This document shows, in pieces, positions 1 through 9,204 of a stretch of 64,000 nt of DNA (positions within the stretch are counted from its first letter, which is position 1; each line of letters opens with the position of its first letter). Both the position numbers and the translations under genes were made by a program. The DNA is from Bizionia saleffrena (GTDB taxonomy: Bacteria > Bacteroidota > Bacteroidia > Flavobacteriales > Flavobacteriaceae): the NCBI RefSeq assembly GCF_008086175.1, contig NZ_VSKM01000006.1:1-64000 (forward strand). The letters run 5' to 3'. The notes beneath the pieces were generated by a model. The model was not told where the DNA came from and did no database searches. It saw only the letters and a program-made list of their open reading frames with translations.

Positions 1-10
1 ACACCGCAAG

Positions 11-119
11 TTTAAGGTGATTATAGCGTTGGGGCTCACCTCTTTCCATTCCGAACAGAGAAGTTAAGCCCAATTGCGCCGATGGTACTACATTCGTGGG
101 AGAGTAGGTCGTCGCCTTT
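11..119 (+). rRNA. rrf: 5S ribosomal RNA
   Basis: The conserved 5S core (GGGGCTCACCTC, CCATTCCGAACAGAGAAG, GATGGTACT) is present in order. The 5' AAGGTGA at 14-20 pairs with TCGCCTT at 112-118 as helix I. The length of about 108 nt is normal for Bacteroidota. It is presumably the last gene of an rRNA operon whose 23S lies left of the window. The ends are accurate to a few bases. Confidence 0.95.
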
Positions 120-126
120 TTTAAAG

Positions 127-157
127 AACCCTTCATAGAAATATGAAGGGTTTTTTT
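127..157 (+). terminator. Rho-independent terminator of the rRNA operon
   Basis: An 11-bp perfect stem (AACCCTTCATA / TATGAAGGGTT) with a GAAA loop is followed by seven T, directly after 5S rRNA. The 158-348 stretch that follows shows no gene or clear consensus promoter. Confidence 0.92.
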
Positions 158-348
158 ATACCATAAACTCTCGTAAACCGTCCTTCGAATACCCAATGAA
201 ATATCCCACAATGCTTACTATGTAATAGGTATACTAATATACGTGCTATTTTAAACTATAATCAGTTAATTTAATTCTTCAACTTTGAAAAATATCAAGT
301 TTTGTGTTTTAAATTTTATTATATTTCACTCTTAATGTTTTTAAATTT

Positions 349-2787
349 ATGGCAGACAATAAAGAATTAGATTTAGCTTGGGATTTTGTAACGCATACCA
401 ACAGAACACTTTTTTTAACTGGAAAGGCAGGAACCGGTAAAACTACATTTCTTCATAAAATAAAACAGGAGTCTAATAAACGGATGGTAATTGTTGCGCC
501 CACTGGAGTAGCGGCTATCAACGCGAAAGGAGTTACAATTCATTCTTTTTTTCAATTGCCCTTTGGCCCAATTTTACCAGATGCTGATTTAGCGGGCTCA
601 GCACAATTCAATAGAAAATTTAGTAAAACTAAAATTAATATCATTAAGTCTTTAGATGTATTGGTTATTGACGAGATAAGTATGGTTCGTGCCGATTTAC
701 TAGATGGTATTGATAAAACACTTAGACGCTTTAAAAATAAAAATGAGGTCTTTGGTGGCGTGCAATTATTAATGATTGGCGATTTGCAGCAACTCTCTCC
801 TGTGGTAAAAGATAACGATTGGCGATTATTACAACCCTTTTATAAAAACGCATTTTTTTTTAGTAGTCGTTCTTTTCGCGAGTGTAACCCTATTACTGTA
901 GAATTAAAACATATATACCGACAAGAAAATCCGCTGTTTATCACTATTCTTAACGAGATTAGAAATAATAAGTTGAGCGAATCGTCAGCTAAAGAATTAA
1001 ATAAGCGCTTCAATCCTGAGTTTAGACCTGAAACCGAAGAAGGTTATATTTCCTTAACGACCCATAATAATAAAGCTAATGAGACGAATCAAAGTAAATT
1101 AAAGGAATTAAAAGGGAAATCTATTAAGTATGATGCAATAGTCACCGGTAATTTCCCCGAACATTCTTACCCTAACGAATTGGTGTTAAAACTTAAAGTT
1201 GGGGCACAAGTGATGTTTATTAAAAATGATAGTACCATTGAAAAACGGTATTTTAATGGTAAAATAGGGCAAGTCGTAGCTCTAAACAAGAGTAAAGTGA
1301 CCGTACGCTGTCCAGACGATACCGACGATATTGAAACTAGTTTAGAGACTTGGGAGAATATTAAATATAACTTAGATGCTGAAACCAAAGCAATTTCTGA
1401 GGACAAAATAGGGAGCTTTTCTCAAATTCCGTTACGTTTAGCGTGGTCTATAACCATACATAAAAGTCAGGGATTAACATTTGAGAAAGCAATTATTGAT
1501 GCGGAAGATGCTTTTGCTCATGGCCAAACCTATGTCGCTCTTAGTAGATGTAAAACTTTGGAAGGCTTGGTTTTAAAAAGCAAAATTGAATCGAAACAGA
1601 TTATTAGTGATCATAATGTGATCTCTTTTAATAAGAGCGCCGAAGAAAATTCTCCCGATTCCACAATTCTTCAACAATCGAAATCTCAATATCAATTAGA
1701 TTTAATTTCAGAGGTATTTTACTTTTATAACTTTCTTTTTCCTATTAATCGCTTACTAGATATTTATTATAAAAATAAAACACGAATTGAAGGGGATATC
1801 GAAACAGGTTTAATAGGTCTTAAAAATAACAGTACACAATTAGTGAAAATTAGCACCGCCTTTAAAGCACAATTACAAAGACTTAAGAAGGAAGATGCCA
1901 CGCCCGAAAATAATAAAGATATTCAAGAACGTTTTACTAAAGCCATTCAGTATTTTAAAGAACAAACAGAAATACTTCTTCAAGCACCCTTAAGAACCGT
2001 TTCTTTTACAACAGATAATAAAACTGTGGAACAGGATATTAATAAAAATTTAGATGTTTTGGAGGAATTACTAGCGGTTAAGACTTTATATTTTAAGGAA
2101 CTTAGTACGAAATTTACTACAGTTGATTTTTTAAAGTTGCGATTGAAAGCCGTGTTTTTACAAAAAAGTGCACCAAAAAAAGAGCGTAAAACAATTATAG
2201 ATGGTACGGTTAACGTCGAACTATTTGAAGAATTACGACTGTTACGTAATCAAATAGCCCAACGAAACGATTTGATCCATTTTCAAGTATTTTCACAAAA
2301 ATCATTATATGCAATGTGTGAAACGTTACCAACTACTTTAGTTGCATTGAAGGACATTGAAGGTATGGGGAAAACACGAGTTGATAAATATGGCTCCGCG
2401 ATTATTGCTGTCATTAAAACCTTTTGTGAAGAAAATGATATTGAAATGACCAGCGATGCTTCCTTAATTGAAGACGACACAATTAAATTAAAGAAAGGAG
2501 AAACTAAGACGGTTTCTTTAGAGTTATTTCAATCGGGGAAATCTATCAATCAAATAGCTTTAGAGCGCGAACTAAATGTAAACACGGTATTTGGACATTT
2601 AGCAAGTTTTATTTCTTCTGGAGAAATCAGTGTTTCCGATGTTATGACGACATCACATTATAAAAAATTACAAACTCTTATTCCCACAAAAACATTCGAG
2701 AATCTTTCAGATTTAAAACAGCAGTTAAATCATAAATTCTCTTATGGTGAATTGCGGTTGGTTGTTGATGAATTAAAAAAAGAATAA
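349..2787 (+). CDS. Pif1/RecD-like helicase with HRDC and C-terminal HTH domains
   Basis: This is an 812-residue superfamily 1 helicase, likely acting on DNA in replication or repair. Walker A GKAGTGKT lies at 25-32 and the Walker B-type VIDEISMV at about 106-113. A Pif1/RecD2-like C-terminal motor half contains SITIHKSQGLTF and YVALSRC. An HRDC-like nucleic-acid binding domain follows at about 625-690 (with IEGMGKTRVDKYG), and a helicase-type HTH domain ends the protein at about 715-770. This architecture is recurrent in Bacteroidota and is normally annotated only as a helicase. It is transcribed alone, with a bidirectional terminator after it. The exact substrate is unknown. Confidence 0.88.
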   Translation: MADNKELDLAWDFVTHTNRTLFLTGKAGTGKTTFLHKIKQESNKRMVIVAPTGVAAINAKGVTIHSFFQLPFGPILPDADLAGSAQFNRKFSKTKINIIKSLDVLVIDEISMVRADLLDGIDKTLRRFKNKNEVFGGVQLLMIGDLQQLSPVVKDNDWRLLQPFYKNAFFFSSRSFRECNPITVELKHIYRQENPLFITILNEIRNNKLSESSAKELNKRFNPEFRPETEEGYISLTTHNNKANETNQSKLKELKGKSIKYDAIVTGNFPEHSYPNELVLKLKVGAQVMFIKNDSTIEKRYFNGKIGQVVALNKSKVTVRCPDDTDDIETSLETWENIKYNLDAETKAISEDKIGSFSQIPLRLAWSITIHKSQGLTFEKAIIDAEDAFAHGQTYVALSRCKTLEGLVLKSKIESKQIISDHNVISFNKSAEENSPDSTILQQSKSQYQLDLISEVFYFYNFLFPINRLLDIYYKNKTRIEGDIETGLIGLKNNSTQLVKISTAFKAQLQRLKKEDATPENNKDIQERFTKAIQYFKEQTEILLQAPLRTVSFTTDNKTVEQDINKNLDVLEELLAVKTLYFKELSTKFTTVDFLKLRLKAVFLQKSAPKKERKTIIDGTVNVELFEELRLLRNQIAQRNDLIHFQVFSQKSLYAMCETLPTTLVALKDIEGMGKTRVDKYGSAIIAVIKTFCEENDIEMTSDASLIEDDTIKLKKGETKTVSLELFQSGKSINQIALERELNVNTVFGHLASFISSGEISVSDVMTTSHYKKLQTLIPTKTFENLSDLKQQLNHKFSYGELRLVVDELKKE

Positions 2788-2798
2788 AAGGCATAAAA

Positions 2799-2826
2799 AA
2801 AGCTTCAAAATTTCTTTTGAAGCTTT
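2799..2826. terminator. Bidirectional terminator
   Basis: A 12-bp perfect inverted repeat (AAAGCTTCAAAA / TTTTGAAGCTTT) with a four-base loop has A-rich and T-containing flanks. It lies between two convergent genes (helicase and acyl-CoA dehydrogenase) and can serve both. Confidence 0.85.
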
Positions 2827-2847
2827 CTAATTATATCCATAACGTTT

Positions 2848-3990
2848 TTACCCGTTGATAACGCCTCTCGAAATAACAATTTTCTGAATTTCAGAAGTTC
2901 CTTCATAAATCTGAGTTATTTTAGCATCACGCATTAAACGTTCTACGTGGTAGTCTTTTACGAAACCATTTCCACCGTGTATTTGCACAGCTTCTACGGT
3001 TTGTTCCATTGCCACTTTACTGGCGTATAACTTAGCCATTGCGCTAGACATGTCGTAATTATTACCTTGATCCTTGTCCCAAGCTGCTTTCATTACTAAC
3101 AGTCTTGCAGCTTCAATTTCTGTATACATATCTGCTAATTTAAAAGCGATAGCTTGATGATTACAGATTTCTGTTCCAAATGATTTACGTTCTTTAGAAT
3201 ATTTTAAAGCTAATTCGTAAGCTCCCGAAGCAATACCTAAAGCTTGCGCCGCAATACCGATTCTTCCGCCAGATAATGTTTTCATAGCAAATTTAAACCC
3301 AAAACCATCAACTCCAATTCTATTTTCTTTGGGAACTTTTACATCGTTAAACTGTAGTGTGTGTGTGTCACTTCCTCTAATTCCTAATTTATCTTCTTTT
3401 GGTCCTACGTGGAAACCTTCTAAACCTTTATCAACAATGAAAGCGTTAATTCCGTGGTGTCCTTTGTCTCTATCTGTTTGCGCGATTACTAAATACACGT
3501 CGGCTCTACCACCACTTGTAATCCAGTTTTTAGTCCCGTTTAAAACGTAGTGATCTCCCTTATCTATTGCTGTAGTTTGTTGCGAAGTCGCATCGCTTCC
3601 CGCTTCAGGTTCACTTAAACAAAATGCTCCTAGAAATTCTCCAGTGGCTAGTTTTGTTAAATATTTATCTTTTTGTTCTTGGTTAGCATAATATTCTAAA
3701 CCGTAACATACTAATGAGTTATTTACGGATACAATTACAGAAGCAGAAGCATCAATTTTAGAAAGCTCTTCCATGATTAATACATAAGAAATCGCATCCA
3801 TACCACTTCCTCCATATTTTGGGTCTACCATAATTCCTAAAAAACCAAGCGCCCCCATTTTCTTTACTAATTCATCAGGAAACTCTTGTTTATTATCTCT
3901 TTCTATAACTCCTGGAAGTAATTCGTTTTGAGCAAAATCTCGTGCTGCGTCACGAATCATTATATGTTCTTCTGTAAGACTAAAATTCAT
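2848..3990 (-). CDS. Acyl-CoA dehydrogenase
   Basis: The 380-residue protein is a cytosolic FAD enzyme that oxidises acyl-CoA to trans-2-enoyl-CoA (beta-oxidation or branched-chain acyl-CoA breakdown). It has full family length. The FAD/substrate signature CLSEPEAGSDA is present, and the C-terminal YEGTSEIQ carries the probable catalytic base Glu363. The start at 3990 (MNFSLTEEH) is chosen because the family begins there and because a good promoter ends about 37 bases upstream. The longer in-frame start at 4029 falls inside that promoter. It is divergent from anmK. Short- or branched-chain specificity cannot be read from the sequence. Confidence 0.93.
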   Translation of the reverse strand: MNFSLTEEHIMIRDAARDFAQNELLPGVIERDNKQEFPDELVKKMGALGFLGIMVDPKYGGSGMDAISYVLIMEELSKIDASASVIVSVNNSLVCYGLEYYANQEQKDKYLTKLATGEFLGAFCLSEPEAGSDATSQQTTAIDKGDHYVLNGTKNWITSGGRADVYLVIAQTDRDKGHHGINAFIVDKGLEGFHVGPKEDKLGIRGSDTHTLQFNDVKVPKENRIGVDGFGFKFAMKTLSGGRIGIAAQALGIASGAYELALKYSKERKSFGTEICNHQAIAFKLADMYTEIEAARLLVMKAAWDKDQGNNYDMSSAMAKLYASKVAMEQTVEAVQIHGGNGFVKDYHVERLMRDAKITQIYEGTSEIQKIVISRGVING

Positions 3991-4026
3991 ATTGTAAATT
4001 ATTATTAATGTGATAAATAAAGACTG

Positions 4027-4057
4027 CAAATATAGCGTATAATTATTTTTTATTCAA
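4027..4057 (-). promoter_or_regulatory. Bacteroidota-type promoter for acyl-CoA dehydrogenase
   Basis: On the minus strand, TTG (4057-4055) is followed after 20 bases by TATATTTG (4034-4027), a full match to the TTG / TAnnTTTG consensus of the primary sigma factor of this phylum. Confidence 0.75.
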
Positions 4058-4081
4058 TAGATATTGCTAATTTTACGGAAT

Positions 4082-5164
4082 ATGATAAAAGAGAAGTATA
4101 GCGTTATTGGTGTGATGTCTGGTACCTCATTAGACGGCGTAGATTTAGCACATATAACCTTTATTAAAGGGATCGTTTGGCGATTTACTATTAATACATC
4201 GCAGACAATTGCGTATTCTAAAGTGTGGTTTGATAAATTAAAAACAGTAACACACAAAACATTAGCAGAATTAGATCAGTTGGATATTGAATATTCTGCT
4301 TTTTTAGCACAAACAATTAAACAATTTATAACTAGGCATAATATTACACAAATAGATGCTGTTTGTTCTCACGGTCATACCGCTTTACATCAACCTTTAA
4401 ACGGGGTAACTTACCAAATTGGAAATTTAGAATGCATATCAGATATTTTAGACAGCATTGTGGTATGCGATTTTAGAATTCAAGATGTTCAGTTGGGAGG
4501 TCAAGGTGCGCCATTAGTTCCGATAGGTGATAAACTTCTATTTTCAGAATACGATTATTGTATTAATTTGGGCGGCTTTGCAAACGTGTCTACGACGATA
4601 GAAAAGGAAAGAATTGCTTTTGATATTTGTCCAGCAAACAACGTTTTAAACGAATATGTTAGAACGTTAGGTCGCGATTTTGATAATGCCGGCAAAATAG
4701 CACAATCAGGAACTCTAAACGAAACGCTCTTGAAACAATTAAATGCTTTGGAGTTTTATGCGCAAACGTACCCTAAGTCGTTGGGTGTAGAGTGGACGGA
4801 AGCTAATATTTATCCATTAATTGATTCGTTTAATCTACCGATAAAGGATATTTTAAAAACGATGGTCGAGCATATCGCCATACAAATTTCAAGAGTAATT
4901 AATACTACAAAGACGCCTTCGGTTTTAATAACGGGTGGCGGTGTCTATAATACCTACCTCCTTTCTAGAATTGAGCACCTAAGTGCTACAAAAATAACAG
5001 TGCCAGAACCAAAAATCATCGAGTTTAAAGAGGCGCTTATTTTTGGGTTTTTAGGCGTTTTACGATTAAGAAACGAGATTAATTGTCTAAAATCAGTAAC
5101 AGGAGCAGGGAGAGACCATTCCTCCGGGAAAATATATACACCACAAAACCAACAGATATGCTAA
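4082..5164 (+). CDS. anmK: Anhydro-N-acetylmuramic acid kinase
   Basis: AnmK opens and phosphorylates 1,6-anhydro-MurNAc to MurNAc-6-phosphate, recycling peptidoglycan turned over by lytic transglycosylases. The protein is 360 residues. The ATPase-fold signature GVMSGTSLDGVDLA is at 10-23. Further family blocks are VCSHGHTALHQP, GGQGAPLVP, NLGGFANVS and the C-terminal VLITGGGVYN. The start at 4082 (MIKEKYSVIG) fits the family better than the upstream ATG at 4064. It heads a rightward run of metabolic and envelope genes, but 179 bases separate it from the next one. MurQ, the next enzyme, is not in the window. Confidence 0.95.
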   Translation: MIKEKYSVIGVMSGTSLDGVDLAHITFIKGIVWRFTINTSQTIAYSKVWFDKLKTVTHKTLAELDQLDIEYSAFLAQTIKQFITRHNITQIDAVCSHGHTALHQPLNGVTYQIGNLECISDILDSIVVCDFRIQDVQLGGQGAPLVPIGDKLLFSEYDYCINLGGFANVSTTIEKERIAFDICPANNVLNEYVRTLGRDFDNAGKIAQSGTLNETLLKQLNALEFYAQTYPKSLGVEWTEANIYPLIDSFNLPIKDILKTMVEHIAIQISRVINTTKTPSVLITGGGVYNTYLLSRIEHLSATKITVPEPKIIEFKEALIFGFLGVLRLRNEINCLKSVTGAGRDHSSGKIYTPQNQQIC

Positions 5165-5343
5165 GGAATTTCTTAGAAATATTTACAATTAAAAGGACTT
5201 TCCAATTAAAGCCATTCATTGTTTTTTTATATTTGTTGCAATTATTTTTAGAAACAAAAAAAGCAAACAATAATATCTGGATTAAAGAGAATTACAGATT
5301 AATAATTTTAAAATAGAAAACGACCATACAACTTAAAAAATAA

Positions 5344-6570
5344 ATGAAAGATTTACTTAAGAAATACGAGAATAAAGAGCCTGAAATAATTTTTAATTGG
5401 AAAGATTCAGAAACGGAAGCTGAAGGTTGGACGGTAATAAACTCGTTAAGAGGTGGAGCCGCTGGTGGCGGAACAAGAATGCGCAAAGGGTTAGATATTA
5501 ACGAAGTGTTATCTCTAGCTAAAACGATGGAAGTAAAGTTTACAGTTTCTGGCCCAGCTATTGGAGGTGCTAAATCTGGAATTAATTTCGACCCTAAAGA
5601 TCCTAGAAAGAAAGGTGTTTTAGAGCGTTGGTTTAAAGCGGTGACGCCATTATTAAAAAGCTATTATGGCACAGGTGGAGATTTAAATGTAGACGAAATT
5701 CACGAGGTTATCCCAATGACGGAGGCTTGTGGAATATGGCATCCACAAGAGGGCGTTTTTAGCGGGCATTTTAAACCTTCTGAATCTGAAAAAATAAATA
5801 TAATTGGTCAGCTAAGACACGGTGTAATTAAAGTTATTGAAGACGCGAAATATTCGCCAGATATTACTAAAAAATATTTAATAGCCGATATGGTTACCGG
5901 TTATGGCGTAGCAGAAACGGTAAAACATTATTACGATGCCTTTGGAGGAAGTGTTAAAGGAAAACGAGCGATTGTTCAAGGTTTTGGTAATGTAGGGTCG
6001 GCAGCAGCATATTACTTAGCACAAATGGGAGCTAAAATTGTTGGTATTATAGACATTTCTGGAGGCGTTATTAATGAAGAAGGATTTACTTTTGAAGAGA
6101 TAAAAGAGCTCTTCCTAACTAAAGATGGTAACACACTAAAAACAGATAATATGATCTCATTTGAAGAAATGAACAGTCGTATTTGGTCTTTAGAAACCGA
6201 GATTTTTGCACCCTGTGCAGCCTCTCGTTTAATTACGCAGGATCAAATTTCAAAAATGATTGCTTCAGGATTAGAAGTTATCTCTTGCGGGGCAAATGTA
6301 CCTTTCGCTGATAAAGAAATCTTTTTTGGATCTATTATGGAGTATTCGGACGAGCGCGTAAGTTTAATACCAGATTTTATCTCTAACTGTGGTATGGCAC
6401 GTGTATTTGCTTATTTTATGCAGACAAATGTAGAAGTAACTGACGAAGCGATTTTTAATGATATTTCGAATACAATAAAAAAAGCAATTCAAGATGTCCA
6501 CGAGAGAAATCCAAATCCTAAAGAAATTAGCAAAACAGCTTTCGAAATAGCTTTAAAGCAATTAGTGTAA
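5344..6570 (+). CDS. Glu/Leu/Phe/Val family amino-acid dehydrogenase
   Basis: The 408-residue NAD(P)-dependent oxidoreductase interconverts an L-amino acid and its 2-oxo acid plus ammonia. The dimerisation/catalytic domain contains GPAIGGAKSGI (about 70-80, with the conserved lysine) and GTGGDLNVDE. The Rossmann domain starts at VQGFGNVGSAAA (about 208-219). The length lies between leucine dehydrogenase (about 365) and hexameric glutamate dehydrogenase (about 420-450), so the substrate is left open. Database entries for flavobacterial relatives usually carry the family name. It is followed closely by nhaD (36-base gap), so co-transcription is likely. Confidence 0.9.
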   Translation: MKDLLKKYENKEPEIIFNWKDSETEAEGWTVINSLRGGAAGGGTRMRKGLDINEVLSLAKTMEVKFTVSGPAIGGAKSGINFDPKDPRKKGVLERWFKAVTPLLKSYYGTGGDLNVDEIHEVIPMTEACGIWHPQEGVFSGHFKPSESEKINIIGQLRHGVIKVIEDAKYSPDITKKYLIADMVTGYGVAETVKHYYDAFGGSVKGKRAIVQGFGNVGSAAAYYLAQMGAKIVGIIDISGGVINEEGFTFEEIKELFLTKDGNTLKTDNMISFEEMNSRIWSLETEIFAPCAASRLITQDQISKMIASGLEVISCGANVPFADKEIFFGSIMEYSDERVSLIPDFISNCGMARVFAYFMQTNVEVTDEAIFNDISNTIKKAIQDVHERNPNPKEISKTAFEIALKQLV

Positions 6571-6606
6571 AAACAATCCCTTAACAAACAATCACTGTAA
6601 AAAGAA

Positions 6607-8001
6607 ATGGAAACTATAATAATTTTAGTCTTCGTACTTGGGTATTTAGGAATTACTCTAGAACACACTTTGAAAATTGATAAATTAATTCCGGCCTTAG
6701 TTATGATGGCTATAAGTTGGGCATTGATTTCGTTAGGAATCGATACTTTTCCTATCTGGTTTGATTCCGCAAAGCATGCCTTAGTCGACAATTTTCCAGC
6801 ATTGGGCCACGACGAAAGAATGCATTTAATGGAAGAAACATTATTGCATCATTTAGGTAAAACGGCCGAAATTTTAGTGTTTCTTTTAGGTGCAATGACG
6901 ATTGTAGAAATAATTGATTATTTCGATGGTTTTTCAACGATTAAGAACTTTATAAGAACAAAAAAGAAAAGCAAAATTTTATGGATATTCACCATTTTAG
7001 CGTTTTGTTTATCTGCTATAATTGATAACCTTACGGCAACTATTGTTTTAATTTCAATTTTACAGAAAATTGTTAGTAATAGAGATGTGCGTATTTGGTA
7101 TGCAGGTTTAATTATAATCGCAGCCAATGCTGGTGGGGCGTTCTCTCCTATTGGAGACGTTACAACTACTATGTTATGGATAGGTAAAAAGGTAAGTACT
7201 GATCATTTATTTGGTTATTTATTGTTACCTTCTTTAGTTTGTATGGTATTACCAACATTTATCGCTTCTTTTATGCCCGCTTTTAAAGGGAACCTCGAAG
7301 AAGATGGTGGTGTAGTAACAAAGCCCAAAAGCAGATTTAGTGGTACAATGCTTTATTTAGGATTAGGTGCCATTATTTTTGTGCCAATTTTTAAAATGGT
7401 AACGCATTTACCACCGTATGTAGGGATGATGTTGTCTTTGGGGATTGTAGCCGTTTTTGCCGAGTACTTTAGTTTTTCTAAATTTAGTTTAACGAGTACA
7501 GACTCAGAGATAAGTGATGCACATGCCGAACACAGTCCTGTGCATTATTCATTATCAAAAATCGAATTACCAAGTATCTTATTTTTCTTAGGAATTTTAA
7601 TGGCGGTTGCTGCTTTAGAATCTATAGGAACACTATTTGGTTTTGCGTCGTCCTTAAAAGAATCAGTACCAATGTTAGGTACAGAATTACACCATTCAGG
7701 CGTATCAGATTTAGTAGTTATCTTATTAGGATTAGGATCTGCAGTAATTGACAACGTACCGTTAGTAGCGGCCAGTTTAGGAATGTTCTCTGAACCTATG
7801 GATAATGAACTTTGGCACTTTATAGCATTTTCTGCTGGAACTGGTGGAAGTATGTTAATTATAGGCTCTGCAGCGGGTGTAGTAGCAATGGGAATGGAGA
7901 AAATTGACTTTTTCTGGTACTTTAAAAAAATATCTTGGTTAGCATTAATAGGCTTTTTAGCCGGAACAGCAGTTTTCTTTTATACAAGAACATTGTTTTA
8001 A
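6607..8001 (+). CDS. nhaD: Sodium:proton antiporter NhaD
   Basis: The 464-residue inner-membrane protein has about a dozen hydrophobic helices and exchanges cytoplasmic Na+ (or Li+) for external H+. IDNLTATIVL, GGAFSPIGDVTTTMLW and the mirrored VIDNVPLVAA and FSAGTGGSMLIIGSAAG are typical of the NhaD branch of the ion-transporter superfamily, where Asp and Asn residues in broken helices bind the ion. A soluble insert around residues 295-315 (rich in Ser, Asp, His) sits between the two halves. Na+ handling fits a marine habitat. Confidence 0.93.
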   Translation: METIIILVFVLGYLGITLEHTLKIDKLIPALVMMAISWALISLGIDTFPIWFDSAKHALVDNFPALGHDERMHLMEETLLHHLGKTAEILVFLLGAMTIVEIIDYFDGFSTIKNFIRTKKKSKILWIFTILAFCLSAIIDNLTATIVLISILQKIVSNRDVRIWYAGLIIIAANAGGAFSPIGDVTTTMLWIGKKVSTDHLFGYLLLPSLVCMVLPTFIASFMPAFKGNLEEDGGVVTKPKSRFSGTMLYLGLGAIIFVPIFKMVTHLPPYVGMMLSLGIVAVFAEYFSFSKFSLTSTDSEISDAHAEHSPVHYSLSKIELPSILFFLGILMAVAALESIGTLFGFASSLKESVPMLGTELHHSGVSDLVVILLGLGSAVIDNVPLVAASLGMFSEPMDNELWHFIAFSAGTGGSMLIIGSAAGVVAMGMEKIDFFWYFKKISWLALIGFLAGTAVFFYTRTLF

Positions 8002-8055
8002 CATACACTAAACTTAAAAATAACGTTATACTATATTAGTAATAAAAAATAAAAT

Positions 8056-8757
8056 ATGCTAAGCACATTAATACAAGAAACGGCGCAAGATGCAACAGCG
8101 CTAGCCGATGGTGAACCAGTAGAAAAAACACTATCTATAATAGAACTAATAACAACAGGAGGGACGGCTGGAATTATAATTATAGCTTTACTATTTGTTT
8201 TATTAATTGTGGCATTATACATTTATTTCGAACGTATTCTGGCCATTAAAGAAGCGTCTAAAAAGGATGCAAACTTTATGAATCAGATAAAAGATTATGT
8301 CACGAATGGCAAAATCGATTCAGCTCAAAACTTATGTGCGCAAAAAAACACGCCAGTATCACGCTTAATTAGTAAAGGTATTTCTAGAATAGGGAAGCCC
8401 TTAGAAGATATTAATACTGCGATAGAAAATGCTGGACGTTTAGAAATTTACAGTCTAGAAAAAAACGTAAGCGTATTGGCAACAATTTCTGGAGCTGCAC
8501 CTATGATTGGGTTTCTTGGTACAGTTATCGGTATGATTTTATCTATATTCGAAATAGCAAATGCAGGTGGTTCTATCGATATTAAAACGTTAGCCGACGG
8601 ATTATATACAGCAATGACAACGACCGTTGGTGGTTTAATTGTTGGTATTGTTGCTTATATCGCGTACAACCATTTAGTGGTAAAAACCGATAAAGTAGTG
8701 TACCAAATGGAAGCACATTCATTAGAGTTTTTAGACCTTCTAAACGAACCAATGTAA
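8056..8757 (+). CDS. exbB: MotA/TolQ/ExbB proton channel family protein
   Basis: The 233-residue inner-membrane protein is the proton-channel scaffold of the TonB energising complex. The first TM helix is at about 32-53, and helices 2 and 3 flank the loop in the C-terminal half (LATISGAAPMIGFLGTVIGMI; TMTTTVGGLIVGIVAYIAY), which is the family signature. An N-terminal periplasmic extension of about 30 residues precedes TM1. The next two genes encode ExbD and TonB, so the three form one unit. Role assignment as ExbB rather than TolQ rests on that context. Confidence 0.92.
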   Translation: MLSTLIQETAQDATALADGEPVEKTLSIIELITTGGTAGIIIIALLFVLLIVALYIYFERILAIKEASKKDANFMNQIKDYVTNGKIDSAQNLCAQKNTPVSRLISKGISRIGKPLEDINTAIENAGRLEIYSLEKNVSVLATISGAAPMIGFLGTVIGMILSIFEIANAGGSIDIKTLADGLYTAMTTTVGGLIVGIVAYIAYNHLVVKTDKVVYQMEAHSLEFLDLLNEPM

Positions 8758-8808
8758 ACGTAAAATGATATTTACAATTACAGAAGTTTAATCTAAAAAA
8801 TAGTTACT

Positions 8809-9204
8809 ATGAATTTACGCGGAAGAAATAAAATAACACCAGAATTTAATATGTCGTCAATGACCGATATTGTATTCTTGTTACTTATCTTTTTTATGAT
8901 AGCATCAACTTTAGTGTCAGCTGAAGCCATCGATTTATTGCTACCACAGTCTACGAGCAAAACAACTCAGACTAAAAATGTTTCTGTTTCGGTAAATAAA
9001 AACAAAGAGTATTTTGTAGATATGAAGCAGGTACCAAAAAGTAGTTTAGAGGCTGAAGTGTTAGCGAAATTAGGGCAGTCAGACACTCCAACAATTACTA
9101 TTAGATCAGACCAAGATGTCGAAATGAAACACGTGGTTTATATTATGGACATTGCGAATAGAAATAAAATAAAGTCAACATTAGCGGTGAAATCAGTGCA
9201 ATAA
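8809..9204 (+). CDS. exbD: Biopolymer transporter ExbD
   Basis: The 131-residue, single-TM protein partners ExbB. The N-terminus ends in SSMTDIVFLLLIFFMIAST, where Asp20 at the start of the TM helix is the expected proton-carrying residue. The C-terminal half is a periplasmic domain of the ExbD/TolR fold. The stop codon directly abuts the tonB start codon, indicating translational coupling. Confidence 0.94.
   Translation: MNLRGRNKITPEFNMSSMTDIVFLLLIFFMIASTLVSAEAIDLLLPQSTSKTTQTKNVSVSVNKNKEYFVDMKQVPKSSLEAEVLAKLGQSDTPTITIRSDQDVEMKHVVYIMDIANRNKIKSTLAVKSVQ

Noticed and set aside
5083-5316. 77-codon plus-strand frame overlapping the end of anmK
   Set aside because: It overlaps anmK in another frame and extends into an AT-rich leader without family match.
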